DNA of 64,000 nt from DASQEH01 sp038237745 (GTDB lineage: Bacteria > Actinomycetota > Actinomycetes > Propionibacteriales > Nocardioidaceae), in assembly GCA_038237745.1 (NCBI GenBank), contig JBBRYJ010000001.1, forward strand, positions 561,051 to 625,050, written 5' to 3'. Positions 35,035-44,170 of this stretch are shown here, piece after piece. The notes under the pieces were generated by a model. It saw nothing but the letters and a program-made list of their open reading frames with translations. It had not been told where the DNA came from and searched no databases. Position numbers and translations under genes: made by a program. The stretch's first letter is position 1. Each line of letters opens with the position of its first letter.

Positions 35035-35235
35035 TCAGAAGGGCAGCAGGTCGGTGATGCTCGAGAAGATGCCCTCGAGAAGGCTCCGCCCGAGGTCGGA
35101 CGTGAGCAGCTTGAACAGCAGGCCCGCGAAGCCGCAGGCCGACACCGTCCCGACGGCGTACTCAGCGGTGGTCATTCCCCCCTCTCCGCGTGGGTGGTGG
35201 GTTGCGACATCGGCGGGGGCGACGGGGTGTGGCAT
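35035..35235 (-). CDS. Flp-pilin-like DUF4244 protein
   Basis: 66 residues. 'GEGGMTTAEYAVGTVSACGFAGLLFKLL' shows a class III prepilin signature: Gly cleavage site, Glu at +5, Tyr at +6, hydrophobic helix. The mature peptide would be about 46 residues, like an Flp subunit. In M. tuberculosis the equivalent is Rv3656c (DUF4244). It is the best candidate for the filament subunit of this locus. Confidence 0.85.
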   Translation of the reverse strand: MPHPVAPADVATHHPRGEGGMTTAEYAVGTVSACGFAGLLFKLLTSDLGRSLLEGIFSSITDLLPF

Positions 35236-35384
35236 GACGGACGGCCTTTCGCTGGTCTCGGACTGTCGGCCCGAGAGTTGGAGTGGTTGATGCGTCCAGC
35301 CTCTGGTGCGGAACTCGGCCGAACCAGCGGCGCCGTCGATGTTGTTGACAGCCAGGCCGAAGGATCGTGGCTGGGGAGAACGCG

Positions 35385-36122
35385 TCAGAGCACGAGGTTG
35401 GAGAACGCCCCAGCGATGGTCGGGACAACGCCGATCAGCATGAATGCGGGGAGGAAGCAGGCGGCGAGCGGTGCGGCGGCCTTGACGCCCACGTTGCGGG
35501 CTCGAAGCTGTGTCTCGGTCCGGCGCTCGCGTCTGCGGTCCTGAGCGAGTCGAGTGAGCCCGTCAACCACCGGAGCACCAGACTCCAGGGTCCTGAGCAT
35601 GGTTCGAGCCAGCGAGCTCATGTGGGGGTCGGCAGCGATACGTCGCCACTCGTTCAGCGGTTCTGCACCGAGCGCTAGTCGGGAGGTCAGCGAGTCGAGC
35701 CGTTCACCCAGAGTTCCGCCAACCGCTCGAGAGACGAGGTGCAGTGAGTCGTCGACCGGTCTGCCCACGCTTGCGCAGGCAGCGAGCAGGTCCGCAGCCA
35801 GGGGCAGGTCACGAGATATCTCTTCACGGGCCCGCGCGGCTCCCGGTGACTCGAGCCGGCCGACCCACCAGCTCAAGGCGAGCCCCGCCGGTAGGCCGAC
35901 AAGAGCCGACAACCAGCCTGATAACAGCCAGCCAACTGCCGAACAGGCGCTTACGCACATCACCGAGCGCAGACGAGGATTGTCGACAGGCAAGCGGAGT
36001 CCGGTCTTGCTCGGGGCGGAGGCGGGGCTCTGTGGCGCAAGCCGGGCCAGCCGGCCCCCGTTGCCGCCACCAAGGAGGCACCAGACCAGGGCGAAGACGC
36101 TCCCGCCCACCACGGCGACCAT
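35385..36122 (-). CDS. tadC: Type II secretion F-domain protein (TadC)
   Basis: 245 residues with membrane segments near the N-terminus (VAVVGGSVFALVWCLL), at about 54-90 and at the C-terminus. The GspF/TadC cytoplasmic helical domain is seen in 'REEISRDLPLAADLLAACASVGRPVDDSLHLVSRAVGG...EWRRIAADPHMSSLARTMLRTLESGAPVVDGLTRLA'. It forms the inner-membrane platform of the pilus machine with TadB. Start ATG 36122 (GTG 36125 also possible). Confidence 0.85.
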   Translation of the reverse strand: MVAVVGGSVFALVWCLLGGGNGGRLARLAPQSPASAPSKTGLRLPVDNPRLRSVMCVSACSAVGWLLSGWLSALVGLPAGLALSWWVGRLESPGAARAREEISRDLPLAADLLAACASVGRPVDDSLHLVSRAVGGTLGERLDSLTSRLALGAEPLNEWRRIAADPHMSSLARTMLRTLESGAPVVDGLTRLAQDRRRERRTETQLRARNVGVKAAAPLAACFLPAFMLIGVVPTIAGAFSNLVL

Positions 36123-36183
36123 CACCTATCCCGGCGCCGAGGGGCGAGCCGCTCTCCATCCGCAGATCGCAAGGCGACCATCC

Positions 36184-36993
36184 CTACCCCTCCGCCGAGG
36201 CGGCGAGCCGCTCTACCCAGAAGATTCCCAGGCACGCGAGAGCCGATCCGAGGCCTAGGCACAGCAACCCGACATTCGTGGACAGGAGAAACGTGATCGG
36301 TCGAGCACCCATGGATGATCCGAGAGCCAATCCGAAGACGGGCAGAACCGCCAGGAGTCTGGCGGTCGCCCGAGGTGGTCCCAGGCAGGCGGTCACCTCG
36401 GAACGAGCCTCGTCGTCGCTTCGTAGGCCGGCGGCGATCCGCTCCAGCACCGTCGCGAGCGCGGCGCCAGACTGGTGGGCGACCTCCCATCCGGCCGCCA
36501 CTGCACGCAGGCCCTCAGCGCCCTGAGCCGTTGCCGCCCGGCGTATCGCCTCGGGAACGTCTCCGCCGAGTCGGGCAGCCGACACGACGCTCGCCCACTC
36601 CGCCCGCGTAACGAAGGAACGCTCCAACACCTGTAGGGCCGGCAACCCTGCCCGGAGCTCGGCTGACAGCGCGTCGCAGACCTCGATGACCGCCACCTGC
36701 CTCGCCCGCCGCTGACCCCGCATACTCACGTCCCGGACGACTCTGCGCAGGACGATGCCTGCCATCAAGCCCCCAAGGCCAAAGGCGATGGGTAGCAGAG
36801 TGCCGACCACCGCCAGCCAGCCGACGCAGACGATCACCGCTCCCGCCGCCGCACTCAGCTTGGACGGGCGCCAGACCAGGCGCGGCCCATGGGAGGCATC
36901 CACGGAGATCCGGTGCAGGGTGTCCCTGCCGCGGGTCGAGGTCCAGACGGCTCCGAACGCGGCCACGAAGGCTGCCGCGGCCCATCCGGTCAT
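36184..36993 (-). CDS. tadB: Type II secretion F-domain protein (TadB)
   Basis: 269 residues. Membrane segments at about 3-15, 45-80 and near the C-terminus (ITFLLSTNVGLLCLGLGSALACLGIFWV) bracket a GspF helical domain ('VIEVCDALSAELRAGLPALQVLERSF...GGDVPEAIRRAATAQGAEGLRAVAAGWEVAHQSGAALATVLERIA'). ATG 36993 overlaps the tadA stop (ATGA), so the two are coupled. Works with TadC as platform for the TadA motor. Confidence 0.85.
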   Translation of the reverse strand: MTGWAAAAFVAAFGAVWTSTRGRDTLHRISVDASHGPRLVWRPSKLSAAAGAVIVCVGWLAVVGTLLPIAFGLGGLMAGIVLRRVVRDVSMRGQRRARQVAVIEVCDALSAELRAGLPALQVLERSFVTRAEWASVVSAARLGGDVPEAIRRAATAQGAEGLRAVAAGWEVAHQSGAALATVLERIAAGLRSDDEARSEVTACLGPPRATARLLAVLPVFGLALGSSMGARPITFLLSTNVGLLCLGLGSALACLGIFWVERLAASAEG

Positions 36994-38153
36994 GATCTGC
37001 TTCTGTCGATGAGGCGCTCGAGGAGCTCACAGGACGGGCCCGCCGATGCAGGCCCGTTCCGCAGAAACTGGACCGCAGTTGAGACCTCTACGAGGCCGTC
37101 ACTCTGACGCGACAAGGTGGCGATCTCGATGACGCGCCTGATGCCGTCGGTCTCACGCCGCAGATGGATGATGACCTGGACCGCAGCTGCCAGTTGCGAG
37201 TGCACGGCCTCACGGTGGAGACCGGCTGCCACGCCGAGCGCCTCCAGGCGCGCTGGGACGTCGCGCCCAGCGTTGGCATGGAGCGTGCCGCACCCCCCTT
37301 CGTGGCCAGTGTTCAGGGCAGCGAGCAGATCCACCACCTCGGCGCCTCGAACCTCTCCTACGACCAGACGGTCCGGACGCATCCGGAGTGCTTGGCGGAC
37401 CAGGTCCCGCACCGTGATCTCACCAGCACCTTCGACGTTCGGCTGGCGCGACTCGAGTGAGACGACGTGGTCGTGACGGGGCCGCAGCTCGGTGGCGTCC
37501 TCGACGACCACGATGCGTTCACGGCTGGGAACATACGACAACAATGCCGAGAGGAGCGTCGTCTTCCCGCTCCCCGTACCGCCAGAGACGAGGAAGGCGA
37601 TCTTCGAACGGATGATGTCGCGAAGCAGGTCGGCACCTCGCTGGTCGACCGTGCGGGCTGCCACGAGCTCTTTGAGCGTCATCGCCCGACGCGCCTGCAC
37701 CCGGATAGCCAGGCAGGTGCCGGGACGTGCGACCGGTGAGAGAACGGCGTGGAACCGGTTGCCGTCGCGAAGACGGACGTCCACGTATGGCGAGGCGTCG
37801 TCGAGGCGCCTGCCGGCCGACGAGGCCAGTCGCTGGGCGAGCCTTCGCACCGCCCCGTCGTCGGTGAACGTCGTGTCGGTGAGCTGGAGTCCCAAGCCGC
37901 GGTCCACATACACGGCCCGAGGCCCGTTGACGAGGATGTCGGTCACGCCGTCGAGCCGCAGAAGCTCGTCGAGCGGGCCTGCGCCGACGGAATCGCGCCG
38001 AAGGGCATCCACTACCTCGAGGACAGCGGAGTCGCCCACCAGGTGACCATCCGTGCGCAAGACATCCGCCACCCTCGCCGGGGTCAGCCCACCGCCCCCC
38101 TCAGCGAGGCTGGCTCGGACCCGCTCGAGCAGGTCGTCGTCCACCGGTGTCAC
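36990..38153 (-). CDS. tadA: TadA/CpaF-type secretion ATPase
   Basis: 387 residues. 'LRLDGVTDILVNGPRAVYVDRG' near 75-97, Walker A 'FLVSGGTGSGKTTLLSALLSYVP', the Asp box 'IVVVEDATELRPRHDHVVSLESR', Walker B region 'LRMRPDRLVVGEVRGAEVVDLLAALNTGHEGGCGTLHAN' are all present, as in hexameric GspE/VirB11-like motors. It powers assembly of the Flp-type pilus or pseudopilus. GTG 38153 overlaps the ssd stop; longer frames upstream are antisense-like and rejected. Confidence 0.9.
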   Translation of the reverse strand: MTPVDDDLLERVRASLAEGGGGLTPARVADVLRTDGHLVGDSAVLEVVDALRRDSVGAGPLDELLRLDGVTDILVNGPRAVYVDRGLGLQLTDTTFTDDGAVRRLAQRLASSAGRRLDDASPYVDVRLRDGNRFHAVLSPVARPGTCLAIRVQARRAMTLKELVAARTVDQRGADLLRDIIRSKIAFLVSGGTGSGKTTLLSALLSYVPSRERIVVVEDATELRPRHDHVVSLESRQPNVEGAGEITVRDLVRQALRMRPDRLVVGEVRGAEVVDLLAALNTGHEGGCGTLHANAGRDVPARLEALGVAAGLHREAVHSQLAAAVQVIIHLRRETDGIRRVIEIATLSRQSDGLVEVSTAVQFLRNGPASAGPSCELLERLIDRSRS

Positions 38154-39247
38154 CGGGCTCTCCGGACTTTTCCAGGTCGCCCTGGACCGGCTTCGAGCAG
38201 GTCCGCGAGCAGTCTGGAGCAGGGGCGGGAGAGGCCTCGCTGCGCCAGTGGTCCTACACCGGTATCGATCGCGCGTGTGACGCCTCGTCGCGTGGGGACA
38301 GTTGCAGCAAGCGGGATCCGCAAGGACGACGCGACTGCCTCGGCGTCGAGATCGGCACCCCGCGTACGACGGACCACCAGCCTGACGTCGCCACAGACTG
38401 CCTCCACTGATCGCAGCAGTCGACCTGCCCCGGCCGTGGACCGCACGTCGGGCGTACAGACGACAAGCAACGTGTCGAGGGCCAGAAGCGCCACTGTGGT
38501 GTATGCGTCCACAACCCTTGGCAGGTCGATGACGACGACACCTGAACCTCGCTGAGCGGCAGCGAGCACGCTCGCCAGGGCGGCCGGGTCGAGCGCTGCC
38601 GTGTCGGCTCGATCCCACGACAGAACTGCCAGACCGTCGGCATCAGGAAGAGCTGCACGCAGAGCCCCGGCGCTGACCCGGCCATGAGTGGCCGACACGT
38701 CAGGCCATCTCAGCCCTGGTGCGGACTCGCAGCCCACGACCAACTCGATCCCTCCGCCGAACGGGTCGAGGTCGACCAACAGGGTCGCAGGACCTCTCCG
38801 CGCGCCGGTGAGCGCGAGCGCGGCCGCGAGTGTCGAGGCGCCGGCACCCCCTCGGGCACCGATCACTCCCACCGTGGTCGCGCGGGTCGGACTGCCGTCG
38901 ACCGCGTCGGCCAAGCGCTCCACCAGCTCAGAGTCTTCATCAGGCACCACGATGACGTTGCCGGCGCGGATCGCCACGGCGTCACGCCACATCTGCCCCG
39001 TTTGGGGGGCGTGGCCCACCAGGCTGACGTTCGGACGCAGTGGAAGCTGGAGTCCTGCGACCTCGTCGGCGCAGTCGGCTCCGACCAGGACGCAGACTGC
39101 CGCGACCCAGTTCCGCCGCGCGAGTCTCGGCTCTCCGGTGACATCCGGCGTCACCGCTGCTGCAGCACATAGGCGGAGGACTTGGTCGCGAAGGCCGGTG
39201 TCTCGCGTCACCACCAGCGGACCGGTCGCTGCCACGCTCTCACCCAT
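38150..39247 (-). CDS. ssd: Septum-site-determining-like / CpaE-type P-loop protein
   Basis: 365 residues. An N-terminal receiver-like domain (LVVTRDTGLRDQVLRLCAAA...) is followed by a MinD/ParA-like ATPase domain: 'TTVGVIGARGGAGASTLAAALAL' (deviant Walker A lacking the usual lysines), 'TLLVDLDPFGGGIELVVG', 'VVVIDLPRVVDAYTTVALLALDTLLVVCTPDVRST'. It matches Rv3660c/Ssd and CpaE, which places or regulates Tad machines and can affect septation. ATG 39247 opens the locus; the GntR gene starts 142 bp away on the other strand. Confidence 0.85.
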   Translation of the reverse strand: MGESVAATGPLVVTRDTGLRDQVLRLCAAAAVTPDVTGEPRLARRNWVAAVCVLVGADCADEVAGLQLPLRPNVSLVGHAPQTGQMWRDAVAIRAGNVIVVPDEDSELVERLADAVDGSPTRATTVGVIGARGGAGASTLAAALALTGARRGPATLLVDLDPFGGGIELVVGCESAPGLRWPDVSATHGRVSAGALRAALPDADGLAVLSWDRADTAALDPAALASVLAAAQRGSGVVVIDLPRVVDAYTTVALLALDTLLVVCTPDVRSTAGAGRLLRSVEAVCGDVRLVVRRTRGADLDAEAVASSLRIPLAATVPTRRGVTRAIDTGVGPLAQRGLSRPCSRLLADLLEAGPGRPGKVRRAR

Positions 39248-39388
39248 GCACACATGGTGGAGCGGGCGGTGGTCGACCGGCCGTACCACGGGGACTCTGT
39301 GGAGATCCGGGTCACCAGACGCTGGCTGTGGACGGGGTGTCGGTACCGTCCGACTCTTGCGAAGGTTCGGCGCAGCGGGAGGCGGCAC

Positions 39389-39775
39389 ATGAGACTGCTG
39401 ACGATCGACCACGACAGCGTGGTGCCACCCCTCGAGCAGCTGAGGACCCAGGTCGCGGCGATGACGGTCACCGGGGAGCTCGAACCGGGGCAGAAGCTCC
39501 CGACTGTCCGTCAGCTTGCCTCCGATCTAGGCCTGGCGGCGAACACGGTCGCACGCGCATACCGCGAGCTCGAAGCCGACGGCATCATCTCCACTCAAGG
39601 TCGCCGAGGGACGTTCGTGCGCAGCACCTTCTTCGAGCAACATGCCTCGGTCAATCGCGAGGCGGCCGCCCGCGCAGCCGCGATGAGCTTTACGAAGACG
39701 GCCCGACGCAGCGGCATGTCGCTTGCTGAGGCCACCCGGCTCGTGGAGGCAGCCTGGCCCCGCACCACCGGCTGA
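39389..39775 (+). CDS. GntR-family transcriptional regulator
   Basis: 128 residues. 'PPLEQLRTQVAAMTVTGELEPGQKLPTVRQLASDLGLAANTVARAYRELEADGIISTQGRRGTFV' is the winged helix of YtrA-type GntR regulators; the short C-terminal helix (about 45 residues) serves dimerisation only, with no ligand domain. Such small GntR proteins usually control a neighbouring membrane or transport operon, so the divergent Tad locus is the obvious candidate target. ATG 39389 follows GGGAGG. Confidence 0.88.
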   Translation: MRLLTIDHDSVVPPLEQLRTQVAAMTVTGELEPGQKLPTVRQLASDLGLAANTVARAYRELEADGIISTQGRRGTFVRSTFFEQHASVNREAAARAAAMSFTKTARRSGMSLAEATRLVEAAWPRTTG

Positions 39776-39922
39776 GTTTCGCCGTGGCCATGACTGCCTC
39801 GCGAGAAGGCGTACGCACGGGAGCTAGGCACAGTCGAGTGATCGGCGGTACAAGCTCTGAAAGTCCACGACCTGCCCCTCCTGCGGTCGTATCCTCGATG
39901 TACAGGGCCGCTAAGGAGGTGC

Positions 39923-40732
39923 ATGACGGTGGGCACCAGCTCGGGAAGGCCCGCTGCCTTCTTCGACCTCGACAAGACGATCATCGCCAAGTCCAGCACC
40001 CTGGCCTTCAGCCGATCGTTCTACCAGGGCGGCCTGATCAGCCGGACGGCAGTGCTCCGCAGTGCCTATGCACAGTTCGTCTTCCTCTTCGGAGGGGCGG
40101 ACCACGAGCAGATGGAGCGGATGCGCCGCTACCTCTCCGAACAGGCGACGGGGTGGGACGTCCAGACTGTCAAGGACATCGTGGCCGACACCCTGCATCA
40201 CATCGTCGACCCACTCGTGTATGACGAGGCTGTCGGCCTAATTGAGCTGCATCACAGCAAGGGTCGAGACGTCGTCATCGTCTCGACGTCAGGGGCCGAG
40301 GTCGTCGGACCCATCGGTGAGATGCTCGGCGCCGACCGGGTGATCGCCACGACGATGGTGCAGGTGGACGGCCGGTTCACCGGCGAGATCGAGTTCTACG
40401 CCTATGCGGAGAACAAGGCGACGGCCATCCGGCAGGTCGCCGAGAGCGCGGGCTACGACCTTGCTCAGTCCTACGCCTACAGCGACTCCGTGAGCGACAT
40501 CCCGATGCTCGAGGTGGTCGGGAACCCGCACGCCGTCAACCCCGACAAGCTGCTTCGTCGGGCGGCTCTGGAGCGAGGCTGGCCGGTCCTGGACTTCACC
40601 CGGCCGGTGCGGCTCCGCAAGCGCCTCCCCTTCGAGACCCGGACGACCACAGTCGCCGCAGTCGCCCTCGGCGCTGGCGCGGCTGCCGCCGGCGCCGTGC
40701 TCTTTGCGTCGCGCCGGTCCAGGCGCGTGTGA
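39923..40732 (+). CDS. HAD-superfamily IB phosphatase (SerB-like)
   Basis: 269 residues. 'AAFFDLDKTII' holds the DxD nucleophile/acid pair, 'VVIVSTSGAEVV' motif II, and 'SQSYAYSDSVSDIPMLEVVGNPHAVNPD' motifs III/IV. 'GRFTGEIEFYAYAENKATAI' is typical of HAD-IB hydrolases near PlsC-type or SerB enzymes. The C-terminus ends in a hydrophobic segment (VAAVALGAGAAAAGAVLFA) and basic residues, so it may be membrane-attached. AAGGAGGT is only 2 bp from ATG 39923, so GTG 39929 may be the true start. Equivalent to Rv3661. Confidence 0.85.
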   Translation: MTVGTSSGRPAAFFDLDKTIIAKSSTLAFSRSFYQGGLISRTAVLRSAYAQFVFLFGGADHEQMERMRRYLSEQATGWDVQTVKDIVADTLHHIVDPLVYDEAVGLIELHHSKGRDVVIVSTSGAEVVGPIGEMLGADRVIATTMVQVDGRFTGEIEFYAYAENKATAIRQVAESAGYDLAQSYAYSDSVSDIPMLEVVGNPHAVNPDKLLRRAALERGWPVLDFTRPVRLRKRLPFETRTTTVAAVALGAGAAAAGAVLFASRRSRRV

Positions 40733-40927
40733 GCCCGCCGCGCCGCACAAGTCTTCCCAAGTGTCTGTAAACGGCGTACAACAGACAACAACAACTGAAC
40801 ACCCGCACATGAGCCAGGTACCCACGCGGCGAACCACCCTTCCGACAGGGCAGTCGCGACTCGGGGTCACCCCGAGGCGACGATCATGAGATTGCACGCC
40901 TGGTAGCCAGCGCCTCATGTGCCAGCG

Positions 40928-40951
40928 GCGGCGCCCTCTCGGGGGCGCCGC
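40928..40951. terminator. G+C-rich hairpin between convergent genes
   Basis: gcggcgccc pairs with gggcgccgc around a 6-nt loop, a very stable stem with no T tract. It lies between the HAD gene and the convergent Fic-like gene, so it is probably a two-way terminator. The 250-bp gap contains no supportable gene. Confidence 0.5.
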
Positions 40952-40982
40952 TCGCACGTGAGCGTCCGGTCCTCAGCAAGGT

Positions 40983-41708
40983 TCAGCGCAGTGGGCTGAG
41001 CTCTGTTGCTCTGGACAGGGCTTGTGCGCAGTGGAGGAGCCAGGCGCGCCTGCCGGTGGCTCCGCCGCTGGCGTACGCAGCCAGGGCGGCCCGATAGTCT
41101 TCCACCAGCGCCAGGTGTCCCGCTTCGGGCACCAGCAACGACGTGGGGTCGACCCCTTTGGCGACAAGAAGCAGCCGCTCGAGCGCGCGGGCGACGAGCC
41201 CGTTGCACCGCTGGAAGGGGCGCGCGGTGGCGAGCTCGGCATGTGCGACCGCCGCAACGGCGATGGCAGGGACAGGGCCCGGTGACACAAGACCGGTCGC
41301 GAGGGCCTGCATCCGCGCCGCGACGCCACCGTCTATACGCGGCCTCCCGATGACCTCCTGTTCCACGAGTCCGACAGCGGCCAAGGCGTGCATACGTGCC
41401 AGAGCCTGGAGCGGTGACCTGCCGACGACCGGTACGAGGGCGAGCAGCCCGGCGTTGAGCCGCGCAGCAGACGTTGCCCGCTCGTCGCCTTCGCCGCGGC
41501 GCAGCCGGTCTGCATCTGTCGAGCTGCCGTCGATGCGAGCCGAGGCGACCGCTCCGCGAAGCAGCGACTCGGCCGTCAGCATGGGTGTCGTTCGGCGTAG
41601 TCCGCGATCACGCAGGAGCGCATCGACACCGTCTCGGGCGGCCGCGAGCGCTGACGGGACTCCCTCGGCGGCAGCGGACTCGGCAATCTCGTCGCTCAGC
41701 CTCGGCAC
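40983..41708 (-). CDS. Fic-domain-like hypothetical protein (Rv3662c-like)
   Basis: 241 residues, mostly helical. 'AIAVAAVAHAELATARPFQRCNGLVARALERLLLVAKGVDP' resembles the Fic core HxFx(D/E)GNGRxxR in spacing, but the catalytic histidine and the GNGR loop are altered (H-A-E-L..PFQRCNGLVAR), so AMP-transfer activity is doubtful. An N-terminal 'ESLLRGAVASARIDGSS' recalls the inhibitory-helix motif region. Gene context matches Rv3662c. GTG 41708 chosen because the open frame upstream is Cys/Arg-rich; the ribosome site is weak. Confidence 0.65.
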   Translation of the reverse strand: MPRLSDEIAESAAAEGVPSALAAARDGVDALLRDRGLRRTTPMLTAESLLRGAVASARIDGSSTDADRLRRGEGDERATSAARLNAGLLALVPVVGRSPLQALARMHALAAVGLVEQEVIGRPRIDGGVAARMQALATGLVSPGPVPAIAVAAVAHAELATARPFQRCNGLVARALERLLLVAKGVDPTSLLVPEAGHLALVEDYRAALAAYASGGATGRRAWLLHCAQALSRATELSPLR

Positions 41709-41790
41709 GCCAGCGAGCCTAGACGCGCGGGCCTCTCCCGGACATCGGTGCGGACAACGACGCTGCGTCGGTCCGATAGCCTGCGATGCC

Positions 41791-42570
41791 ATGGACGTCG
41801 GAGAAGTCCGCGAACGAGGTGCCGCTTCGCCCGGCCAGGCAACGCCGTTCGCGGACTACCCCCAGAACGCGGTCGAGTGGACAGTCGGCCGCGGTAGAGC
41901 GCGAGTGCTCGAGCTGAGTGCGGGTAGTGGTGAGCTCACAGCCGAGCTCTGCCGACTGGGCCATGACGTGGTGGCGACGGACCCGTCTCCTCAGGTGGCC
42001 CGGCGCCTGACTGCCCACCTCCCCGAGGCTCGTGTGACTGTCGCCCGCGCCGATGACATCCCACTGGCGCCTTCGTCGGTCGAGCTGGTCGTCATGGGGT
42101 CTGCCTACCACTCGATCGACGCGGCCCGGGTCCTGGCCGAGGTCGCTCGGGTGCTCGGCCGGGCCGGCGTGCTCGCGCTGATCTGGAACCGCGGCGACCA
42201 GAAGATTCCCTGGGTCAGGAAGATGTTCGCGCTGACAGGAGATGAATCGTCTATGGGAGACGACGACCCGTTCGAGGCGTCGGAACTCTTCACGGCGACG
42301 GACCACCGGTCGTTTCGTCAGTGGCAGCGCTTCGAGAGACAGACTCTCGTCGACTTCGTCGCCACGAGCGCGAAGGCAGCCAGTCTCGGCCCGGCCGACC
42401 GCGCCGACCTGCTGGCAGAGGCCGGTGCTCTGTACGACGGCTACGGACGTGGGCCGGACGGCTTGCTGATGCCGTGGGTCGTGGAATGTTACCGAGCCAG
42501 GGTCAAGGGCGCAGCGCATGTCGTGCCCGCGGCTCCGACCGACGACGGACTGCTGATCGACTTCTCCTGA
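41791..42570 (+). CDS. SAM-dependent methyltransferase, class I
   Basis: 259 residues. 'RVLELSAGSGELTAELCRLGHDVVATDPS' (motif I and II), 'ARADDIPLAPSSVELVVMGSAYHSIDAARVLAEVARVLGRAGVLALIWN' (motifs III-IV) fit methyltransferase type 11/25. The wide substrate range of the family prevents a specific call. The N-terminal 'GAASPGQATPFADYPQNAVEWTV' is short, so no separate domain. Its ATG sits head to head with the Fic-like gene, about 80 bp from that start. Confidence 0.8.
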   Translation: MDVGEVRERGAASPGQATPFADYPQNAVEWTVGRGRARVLELSAGSGELTAELCRLGHDVVATDPSPQVARRLTAHLPEARVTVARADDIPLAPSSVELVVMGSAYHSIDAARVLAEVARVLGRAGVLALIWNRGDQKIPWVRKMFALTGDESSMGDDDPFEASELFTATDHRSFRQWQRFERQTLVDFVATSAKAASLGPADRADLLAEAGALYDGYGRGPDGLLMPWVVECYRARVKGAAHVVPAAPTDDGLLIDFS

Positions 42571-42712
42571 CCCAAGCCGGCGGATCTTGGGTTCGGGTCA
42601 GCGCTAGGAGACTGCATTGGCCCTCCCTGCGACGCAGTCAGCGGACTTCGGCAGGTTCCCCTGTGCCTGAACATGCGGCTCTCGACCGCCCGAAACGGTA
42701 ATCTCGTCTCAC

Positions 42713-44170
42713 GTGCGCTTCCTCAACGACCTTCCTCCGACGACGGACCTGACCTATAACGATGTGTTCCTCGTCCCCAACCGCTCCGACGTCGGGTCCC
42801 GTTTCGACGTCGACCTGACGACGGCGGACGGGGTCGGTACGACGTTGCCGGTGGCTGTGGCGAACATGACAGCGGTATCCGGGCGCCGGATGGCCGAGAC
42901 CGTCGCCCGACGCGGCGGAGTCGCGACCATCCCTCAGGACATCCCTGTCGAGGTGGTGCGGAGAGCAGTCGACCAGGTGAAGGCGGCCCACCCGGTCTTC
43001 GAGACCCCCATCGTCGTCCGGCCCGACACCACAGTGGGCGAGGCACTCTCGCTGATGCCGAAACGCGCTCACGGCGCGGTGCTCGTGGCTCAGGACGGCA
43101 AACCCCTCGGCGTGATGACAGAACGCGACAGTCGCGGCGTCGACCGCTTTGCGCAGGTGCACGAGGTGATGTCGGACGACCTGCTGGTCGTCGACCCCGA
43201 CGCGGCGCCGGAGCAGGTCTTCGACGAGCTCACTGCCACCCACCTCGATATGGCTGCAGTCACCGAGGGTGGCCTGCTTCTCGGCGTCGTCACGCGGAAC
43301 GGGGCCCTCCGATCGACGCTGTACGCGCCTGCGCTCGACCAGGCCGGACGCTTGTTGGTGGGGGCAGCCGTAGGCATCAACGCAGACGTGAGCGCCAAAG
43401 CCTCTGCGCTGCTCGGAGTCGGGGTGGACGTGCTTGTCGTGGACACCGCCCACGGGCACCAGAACCGGATGCTCGACGTACTCCCCCTCGTGCGTGAGCG
43501 CCGCGACAGTCACCGGGAATCGAGCGGGCGACGCGTGCCGATCGTCGCGGGAAACGTCGTCACAGCGTCCGGCACGCACGACCTGCTCGTCGCCGGTGCG
43601 GACATTGTCAAGGTCGGGGTCGGCCCAGGCGCGATGTGCACGACGCTGATGATGACCGGCGTCGGCAGGCCGCAGTTCTCCGCCGTCCTGGAGTGCGCTT
43701 CGGCCGCCGCCGAGCACGACGGGCATGTCTGGGCCGACGGTGGCGTGCGCCATCCACGAGACGTCGCTCTTGCTCTCGCCGCCGGCGCATCGAGCGTGAT
43801 GATCGGGTCGTGGTTCGCCGGCACGTACGAGAGTCCAGGCGACCTCCTGCACGACGGTGAGGGGCGGGCCTTCAAGGAGTCCTTCGGTATGGCGTCCGCC
43901 CGGGCCGTAGCCAGCAGGACGCGCGACGCGGGCGCATTCGAGCGGGCCAGGATGGCGTTGTTCGACGAGGGAATCTCGACGTCGAGGATGTACCTGGACC
44001 CTGAGCAGCCAGGTGTAGAGGACCTGATCGACGCCATCACAGCCGGAGTCCGAAGCAGCGCCGCCTACTCCGGCGCCCGGACTCTTCGAGAGTTCCGCGA
44101 GCTGGCCGTGGTCGGCGTCCAGTCGTCCGCCGGCTACGACGAAGGGCGCCCGGTACACGCCAGCTGGTGA
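42713..44170 (+). CDS. guaB1: GuaB1-type GMP reductase (IMPDH-like with CBS domains)
   Basis: 485 residues. The IMPDH/GMPR barrel shows 'LTYNDVFLVPNRSDV', 'PVAVANMTAVSGRRMAE', 'VDTAHGHQ', 'IVAGNVVTASGTHDLLVAGADIVKVGVGPGAMCTTLMMTGVG' with the catalytic Cys, and 'VWADGGVRHPRDVALALAAGASSVMIGSWFAGT'. A CBS pair is inserted at about 95-215. 'FFNDLPP'-type start and 'AYDE' ending match the GuaB1 group, shown in mycobacteria to reduce GMP to IMP for purine salvage rather than make XMP. GTG start; the N-terminus MRFLNDLPP is conserved in the group. Confidence 0.88.
   Translation: MRFLNDLPPTTDLTYNDVFLVPNRSDVGSRFDVDLTTADGVGTTLPVAVANMTAVSGRRMAETVARRGGVATIPQDIPVEVVRRAVDQVKAAHPVFETPIVVRPDTTVGEALSLMPKRAHGAVLVAQDGKPLGVMTERDSRGVDRFAQVHEVMSDDLLVVDPDAAPEQVFDELTATHLDMAAVTEGGLLLGVVTRNGALRSTLYAPALDQAGRLLVGAAVGINADVSAKASALLGVGVDVLVVDTAHGHQNRMLDVLPLVRERRDSHRESSGRRVPIVAGNVVTASGTHDLLVAGADIVKVGVGPGAMCTTLMMTGVGRPQFSAVLECASAAAEHDGHVWADGGVRHPRDVALALAAGASSVMIGSWFAGTYESPGDLLHDGEGRAFKESFGMASARAVASRTRDAGAFERARMALFDEGISTSRMYLDPEQPGVEDLIDAITAGVRSSAAYSGARTLREFRELAVVGVQSSAGYDEGRPVHASW

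Noticed and set aside
38154..38618. N-terminal extension of TadA
   Set aside because: The extra ~155 residues are Arg/Cys-rich and antisense-like to ssd codons on the same strand; GTG 38153 overlapping the ssd stop is the sound start.
40810..40889. Small peptide gene (26 codons) after the HAD gene
   Set aside because: No ribosome site, arginine-rich chance-like sequence, no recognisable precursor motif.
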